Source: JALZKA01 sp963753385
Lineage (GTDB): Bacteria; Actinomycetota; Thermoleophilia; Solirubrobacterales; 70-9
DNA: 64,000 nt
Assembly (NCBI GenBank): GCA_963753385.1
Contig: CAVWCC010000007.1
Span: 186,001 to 250,000 of the forward strand
Direction of reading: 5' to 3'
In this document: positions 59,960 to 64,000 of the stretch, one piece after another
How positions within the stretch are numbered: the stretch's first letter is position 1
Layout: every line of letters starts with the position of its first letter
Program-made: the position numbers and the translations under genes
Notes under the pieces: generated by a model
What the model was told of the DNA's origin: nothing
What the model saw: only the letters and a program-made list of their open reading frames with translations
Database searches by the model: none

Positions 59960-60601
59960 TCACTCGAAATCCCTCCGCCCCCGAAGGGCAGCGGCCCCGG
60001 GCGCGGAGGACGCGGGCCGGCCGCGGATCCGCTCGGCGAGCGAGACGGCCTCGAACGCGAAGCCAAGGTAATCGCGCTCGCGCCGCTCGAGGGTGTCGCG
60101 CAGGTAGCGAACGATCGCCGCCGCGATCACGAAGACAGGGAAGGTGATCAGGATGTGGTGCGCCTGCTCCTTCACGGACTCGTCCGCGTACAGCAGCGGC
60201 GCGACCAGCGCCAGGGTGAAGACGAGCATGTAGGCGACCAGAAAGGCGCGGTCGCGGATCACGAACGCCGCGAACATCGCGACCAGGACGTAGAAGAACG
60301 CGTAGTCGTCGCTGAGCACCGCGACCCCGGCGGCGATCTCAAGCGTGCTGACGATCAAGACCAGGTGGAGCCAGTTGGCCGAGATCCGCTCCCACGGCGC
60401 GAGCAGCGCGGCCACCCCGATCAGCGCCGACCCGAGCCCGATCAGGTGCTCGTACGCTTTGGGCGCGGGCTCCACCACGAGCCCGGCCGGCACCGCGGTG
60501 AGCGACCCGACGATCATCAGCACGCCGGCGAGCCGTCCGAGCCTGCACAGCTCGGAAGGCGAGGGCGTTCCAAACGCGCTCATACCTGGATCTTGGTACA
60601 T
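59960..60601 (-). CDS. multi-helix membrane protein, paralogue of the preceding gene
   Basis: A 213-residue protein with about six helices: RLAGVLMIVGSLTAVPAGLV, ALLAPWERISANWLHLVLIV, YAFFYVLVAMFAAFVIRDRA. It shares PWERI-x-x-x-WLH, the VAV-x(4)-YAFFY pattern and a C-terminal amphipathic helix (LERRERDYLGFAFEAVSLAE) with 58737-59873 but lacks the long tail. Start ATG 60601 or ATG 60583. Such modules resemble N-terminal membrane parts of sensor proteins; the function is unknown. Confidence 0.72.
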   Translation of the reverse strand: MYQDPGMSAFGTPSPSELCRLGRLAGVLMIVGSLTAVPAGLVVEPAPKAYEHLIGLGSALIGVAALLAPWERISANWLHLVLIVSTLEIAAGVAVLSDDYAFFYVLVAMFAAFVIRDRAFLVAYMLVFTLALVAPLLYADESVKEQAHHILITFPVFVIAAAIVRYLRDTLERRERDYLGFAFEAVSLAERIRGRPASSAPGAAALRGRRDFE

Positions 60602-60661
60602 CGCGAGGACGGCGTGCGCCGATCATCTGCGGTCCGTCCCGCTCTCTAGGATGGCCGTCCC

Positions 60662-62248
60662 GTGCGCTACCCGGTCGAGTCATTCTCGGATGCAGAGCGA
60701 GCCCTCCTCGCGCCTCATTTCACGAACCTCGACCGGCCCGTCTTCGCGCTCACCAACCTGCCCGAAACGGTGAAGGGCGCCCTGTTCGCGCGCTACTCGC
60801 GCTGGGGCGGGACGCTCCGCAGGCTCTACCTCGATGAGTTCGCCGCCGAGGTGCCGGACACGGGACGGCCGTTCGACGGTGCCGAGGGCGAGCGTGCCGC
60901 GGGACTGTACGAGCGGGTCTTCATCGGGTTCGGCGACGACTCGATCGCCCAGGTCGGAGGCGCGCACCTGGGGTGCGAGTGGGTCTCGAACATCCTCACC
61001 AAGGTTCTCCAGCGTGGGCGGCTGGCCGCCTATCTCGAGCAGTCGACCCGCTACATCCCCTACGACCGGCCGATGGAGTCCGGCGGCGCGTACCGCTACT
61101 ACTCTGACTCCGAGCTCGGGCCCGAGTACTCCGCAACGATGGACGCGATCTTCCGCGACTACTCCGCAGGGCTCGAGACGGTGCTGGCCTGGGCCGAGGA
61201 GCGCTGGCCGCGCGGCGACGAGCCCGAGCGCGCCTGGCGCGGCTCGATCCGGGCCAAGGCGCTCGACCTGATGCGGGGACTCCTGCCCGCCTCGACCCTC
61301 AGCCACGTCGGCATCTTCGCGTCGGGCCAGGCGTACGAACAGCTTCTGTTGCGCCTCTTCGCCTCGCCACTGCCTGAGGCAAGGAGCTTCGGCGAGATGA
61401 TCCTCGCCGAGCTCACGCAGGTGATCCCGAGCTTCGTCGCCCGGGTGGAGCGTCCTGATCGCGGGGGCGAATGGATCGAGTATCTGCGGCAGCGGCGCGA
61501 GACGACCGAGCGCGCCGTCGCCCGCCTGGGCCTCGATGCCCGCGAGCCGGCCGACGCGCCGTCGGTCGAGCTGGTTCATGTCGACGGCACCGAGGCCGAC
61601 CTGCTTGCCGCGTCGCTGTACGAGTCGGCAGGCGCCGGTGAGGCCGCGGTTCGCCGCCGGGTCGACGCCCTCGACCCGATCGAGCGTGCTGAGCTGATCG
61701 CCGAACTGGCCGGCGAACGCGCGAACCGGCGCCACCGCCCCGGGCGCGGTTGGGAAGCGGTCCGCTACCGCTTCGAGATCGTCTCCGACTACGGCGGCTT
61801 CCGCGACCTCCAGCGGCACCGAATGCTGACCTGCCAGTGGCAGCGCCTCGGGCCCGACCTCGGCGCCGGGGTCCCGGAGGAGGTCGACGACGCGGGCGCG
61901 GGCGACGCGTATCGGCGCGGGCTCGAGGCATCGCGGGTCGAGTTCGACCGGCTCGAGGCGGCGGGCGGCCTCACCGAGGCGGCGCCGTACGCGCTCTGCC
62001 TGGGCTACCGGATCCGTTACGTCCTCGACCTGAACGCGCGCGAGGCCATGCACCTCTGCGAGCTCCGCTCGGGACGCGAGGGCCACCCGACCTACCGGGC
62101 CGTCGCCCAGGCGATGCACGAGCGGATCGCCGGGGTCCATCCCGCGATCGCCGCGGCGATGCGGCACGTGGACTCGACGACCGAGCCGCGCCTCGAGCGC
62201 ATCATGAGCGAGATCCGAGCCCACCGAAAGCGCGTCGCGGCCGCCTAG
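60662..62248 (+). CDS. thyX: double-length FAD-dependent thymidylate synthase-like protein
   Basis: A 528-residue protein built from two ThyX-like halves, twice the size of a classical ThyX. The ThyX signature RHRxxSxNxxSxRY is split: the first half has LQRGRLAAYLEQSTRYIPYD (keeps EQSTRY, has RGR), the second LQRHRMLTCQWQRLGPDL (keeps RHR, lacks the Ser). Also YALCLGYRIRYVLDLNAREA-MHLCELRSGREGHPTYR near the end, typical of the dUMP/FAD region. Likely makes dTMP from dUMP with methylene-folate and FAD, if active. GTG 60662. Confidence 0.8.
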   Translation: MRYPVESFSDAERALLAPHFTNLDRPVFALTNLPETVKGALFARYSRWGGTLRRLYLDEFAAEVPDTGRPFDGAEGERAAGLYERVFIGFGDDSIAQVGGAHLGCEWVSNILTKVLQRGRLAAYLEQSTRYIPYDRPMESGGAYRYYSDSELGPEYSATMDAIFRDYSAGLETVLAWAEERWPRGDEPERAWRGSIRAKALDLMRGLLPASTLSHVGIFASGQAYEQLLLRLFASPLPEARSFGEMILAELTQVIPSFVARVERPDRGGEWIEYLRQRRETTERAVARLGLDAREPADAPSVELVHVDGTEADLLAASLYESAGAGEAAVRRRVDALDPIERAELIAELAGERANRRHRPGRGWEAVRYRFEIVSDYGGFRDLQRHRMLTCQWQRLGPDLGAGVPEEVDDAGAGDAYRRGLEASRVEFDRLEAAGGLTEAAPYALCLGYRIRYVLDLNAREAMHLCELRSGREGHPTYRAVAQAMHERIAGVHPAIAAAMRHVDSTTEPRLERIMSEIRAHRKRVAAA

Positions 62249-62273
62249 AGACCGCTAGCGGTACGATCGCGCC

Positions 62274-63029
62274 GTGCGGGGAAGTCCGCTACCTCTTGCG
62301 GTCGCCGTCCTGGGCTTGGCGCTCAGCCCGGCGACGCTGTGGGCGCAGGCGGAAGAGGAGCCTGCGCCACCGGTCCCTCCGGTCGAAGAGGCCCCGCCCG
62401 TGCCCGAGCCGCCCGCACCCCAGCCCGCCGCCCCCGGAGGCCCGACCTCGCCGGAGCCCGCCGAACCCGGCGGCACGGGCGAGCCGCCCCCGCCTGAAAC
62501 GGAGCCGGCCGGCGAGCCACCCGTCGCCACCCCCGCCCCGGTTCCGCCCGTGACACGCCAGTCGGGCGCCTCGGTCTCGATGATCGATTTCGCGTTCCAG
62601 CCGAGCTCGACCCAGGTGACGGAGGGCGGCTCGATCACCTGGACCAACGACGGCGAGGAGCCCCACGACGCCACCGCCAACAACGGCAGCTTCTCCACGG
62701 GCACGGTCGAGGCCGGGTCGAGCGGGAGCGTCACCTTCGACCAGGCGGGCACGATCCCGTACTTCTGCACGATCCACCCCGGCATGACCGGGTCGGTCAC
62801 CGTGCTGGCCGCGGATGACGGCGGTGGATCGAACGGAGGGAGCGACGACGGCGGCTCCGACGTTCCCGGGCCAACCGAGGAAGCGGCAGTGGCATCACCG
62901 GACGCGGCCGGCACCGACGGCGACCTGCCGGCGACGGGCGAGGAGACCGGGCTCCTGACCGCCCTCGGGCTGGTCCTGCTGGCGGTTGGGCTTCAGCTCT
63001 TCGTCGTGGGCCGGTTCAGCCCGCGCTGA
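62274..63029 (+). CDS. secreted cupredoxin with LPATG sortase signal
   Basis: A 251-residue exported protein: signal peptide ending near WAQA, a long Pro/Glu/Ala linker (about 25-90), a plastocyanin-like domain (about 95-185) and a C-terminal cell-wall sorting signal (LPATGEETG, a hydrophobic helix and a basic tail FSPR). Type 1 copper ligands appear as His in EEPHDAT and Cys-His-Met in YFCTIHPGMTG. Thus a wall-anchored blue-copper electron carrier. It overlaps the convergent protease gene by 14 bases. Confidence 0.85.
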   Translation: MRGSPLPLAVAVLGLALSPATLWAQAEEEPAPPVPPVEEAPPVPEPPAPQPAAPGGPTSPEPAEPGGTGEPPPPETEPAGEPPVATPAPVPPVTRQSGASVSMIDFAFQPSSTQVTEGGSITWTNDGEEPHDATANNGSFSTGTVEAGSSGSVTFDQAGTIPYFCTIHPGMTGSVTVLAADDGGGSNGGSDDGGSDVPGPTEEAAVASPDAAGTDGDLPATGEETGLLTALGLVLLAVGLQLFVVGRFSPR

Positions 63030-63999
63030 GCCTTCGCCGCTGGCTGCGGTAGAGGTCGCGGATGACCTTGCCGAAATAGGGGCCGTAGAGCTTCTCGCCG
63101 TCGGGATCCGGGCAGACGATCGGACAGAGCGGGTCGTACCCGTAGGACGTGACCGAGTTGACGCGGTGACCGCCGATGATCCAGCCGCCTCCGCTCGACC
63201 CGCCGGTCATGTCGCAGCGGATCCCCGTGGGCGCGGGTGAGGGCCCGGAATCCGCGCCGGTTGAACCCGAGCTGCAGCGCCACAGCTGCCCGCCGTCGAA
63301 CGGGGGCCTCGCCGGATACCCGAACGCGTCGAAGTGGAGGTTCCTGCGCTTGTCGAAGGCGATGCCGCGCGCGCCGACCACGTTCTGAAGGCGCTTGCCG
63401 TTTCGGTTTCGCATCGTCGCCATGCCGACGTCGTAGCGAAGGTCCTCCGACGACTGCCAGGCCGCCGGTGCGGCAAGCCGTCTCGCAGTCCAACTGCCGA
63501 ACGGCTCGGAAGAGCCTTCCTTGCCGGGGACGAACATCCAGTTGTCGGCGAAGGTGCCGTCGCCGAACACGCAGTGCCCGGCGGTGACGACCAGGCGCTT
63601 GTTGCGCGCCCGGACGACGGTCCCCGAGCAGAAGTAATTGCCGCTCGGAAGGTGAAGGAAGACCTTGCCATGGGTCCGGAACGGGGCCTTGCCCGCATCG
63701 GGCACCTTCTTTGCCGCCCGCGGGTTTTCCGCGGAGGTGCCGCCCCCGAGCAGGCCGTCCAGCAGCCCGTTGGGTGCCGGGATCCTCGCGAGGAGCTCCG
63801 AGGCCGGCCGCGCCGTCGCCATCCGCTCGGCGGTCCAGTAGTCGCGCACGTCCGTCGAGGCCTGCCGGAGGGAGTCGGCGGCGACGTCGCCGGCGCTTGC
63901 AATCGAGGGGAACGCGAGCCCGGCGCACGAGAGCGCCGCGGCCACGATCCAACGTACGCTCCTGCTCGCGTGGGCCACGTCCGACAGGGTAGAGGCCAC
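63016..63999 (-). CDS. secreted trypsin-like serine protease (start near or beyond window edge)
   Basis: A 327-residue protease. Signal peptide (RWIVAAALSCAGLAFPSIAS), then a propeptide-like segment to about 105. Triad: His in VVTAGHCVFGDG, Asp in LRYDVGMATMRN, Ser in MTGGSSGGGWIIGG. Several Cys pairs suggest disulfides, as expected for an exported enzyme. GTG 63999 is the last possible start in the window; a farther start cannot be excluded, but GTG 63978 would also leave the signal peptide intact. Confidence 0.85.
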   Translation of the reverse strand: MASTLSDVAHASRSVRWIVAAALSCAGLAFPSIASAGDVAADSLRQASTDVRDYWTAERMATARPASELLARIPAPNGLLDGLLGGGTSAENPRAAKKVPDAGKAPFRTHGKVFLHLPSGNYFCSGTVVRARNKRLVVTAGHCVFGDGTFADNWMFVPGKEGSSEPFGSWTARRLAAPAAWQSSEDLRYDVGMATMRNRNGKRLQNVVGARGIAFDKRRNLHFDAFGYPARPPFDGGQLWRCSSGSTGADSGPSPAPTGIRCDMTGGSSGGGWIIGGHRVNSVTSYGYDPLCPIVCPDPDGEKLYGPYFGKVIRDLYRSQRRRLSAG

Positions 64000-64000
64000 C

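Noticed and set aside
1..64000. tRNA, rRNA, insertion sequences or prophage
   Set aside because: I saw no cloverleaf with a T-loop consensus, no rRNA-like stretch, and no transposase, integrase or phage structural gene among the frames.

Overview
The window is very GC-rich with densely packed genes on both strands. It carries a 14-subunit complex I, an ECF sigma factor with a C-terminal SnoaL domain, a BTAD regulator, LAL-type LuxR and NarL-type regulators, RTX-like repeats and an LPATG-anchored cupredoxin. This points to an actinobacterium, most likely class Thermoleophilia (Solirubrobacterales/Gaiellales). The phylum is a firm inference; the class is only probable. I see no tRNA, rRNA, CRISPR array, insertion sequence or prophage.

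Layout. 1-7.4 kb: end of a coiled-coil protein, an NTF2-like protein, a methyltransferase, a PEP-mutase/ICL-fold lyase, a thioester-reductase-like SDR, an ECF sigma factor, a TetR regulator divergent from a tautomerase, and a YcaQ-like winged-helix protein. 7.4-11.8 kb: a small anchored protein divergent from a 1118-aa membrane regulator (BTAD activator, beta-propeller, ABC substrate-binding domain), then an RibD/DHFR-like reductase. 11.8-16.4 kb: phenylalanine/tyrosine catabolism (phhA, hmgA, hppD, a FAH-family hydrolase) with a divergent Lrp/AsnC regulator. Here about 25 single-base indels, almost all insertions, break the frames of the first three genes. 16.4-23 kb: a convergent two-component pair, a thioesterase, an MFS exporter, msrB, a PhnB-like protein and a flavoprotein disulfide reductase. 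23-26.5 kb: a secreted beta-helix protein ending in three copies of an unnamed module, with an RTX-like secreted partner. 26.5-35.8 kb: an epoxide-hydrolase/VOC operon, an enoyl-CoA hydratase, a LAL regulator, nfo, serS, a cytochrome c lipoprotein, a flavin reductase and a membrane protein.

35.8-58.7 kb: complex I, split in two. nuoA-I (35.8-44.8 kb) and nuoJ-N (52.8-58.7 kb) are separated by about 8 kb of lipid-metabolism genes: an NTF2-like protein, DUF4242, TetR, MaoC hydratase, SCP-x thiolase, acyl-CoA dehydrogenase and two alpha/beta hydrolases. The thiolase and MaoC genes diverge from a perfect palindrome that is a good operator candidate. nuoL and nuoN each carry one apparent extra base near the 3' end. 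58.7-64 kb: two paralogous membrane proteins, a double-length ThyX-like protein, an LPATG-anchored cupredoxin and a secreted trypsin-like protease.

The points most worth a second look are the indel island over the tyrosine genes, the transmembrane BTAD/propeller/substrate-binding regulator, the triple C-terminal module of the beta-helix protein, a 44-nt intergenic hairpin that occurs twice with identical geometry, the complex I operon split by a lipid module, and the tandem ThyX whose signature motif is divided between its two halves.
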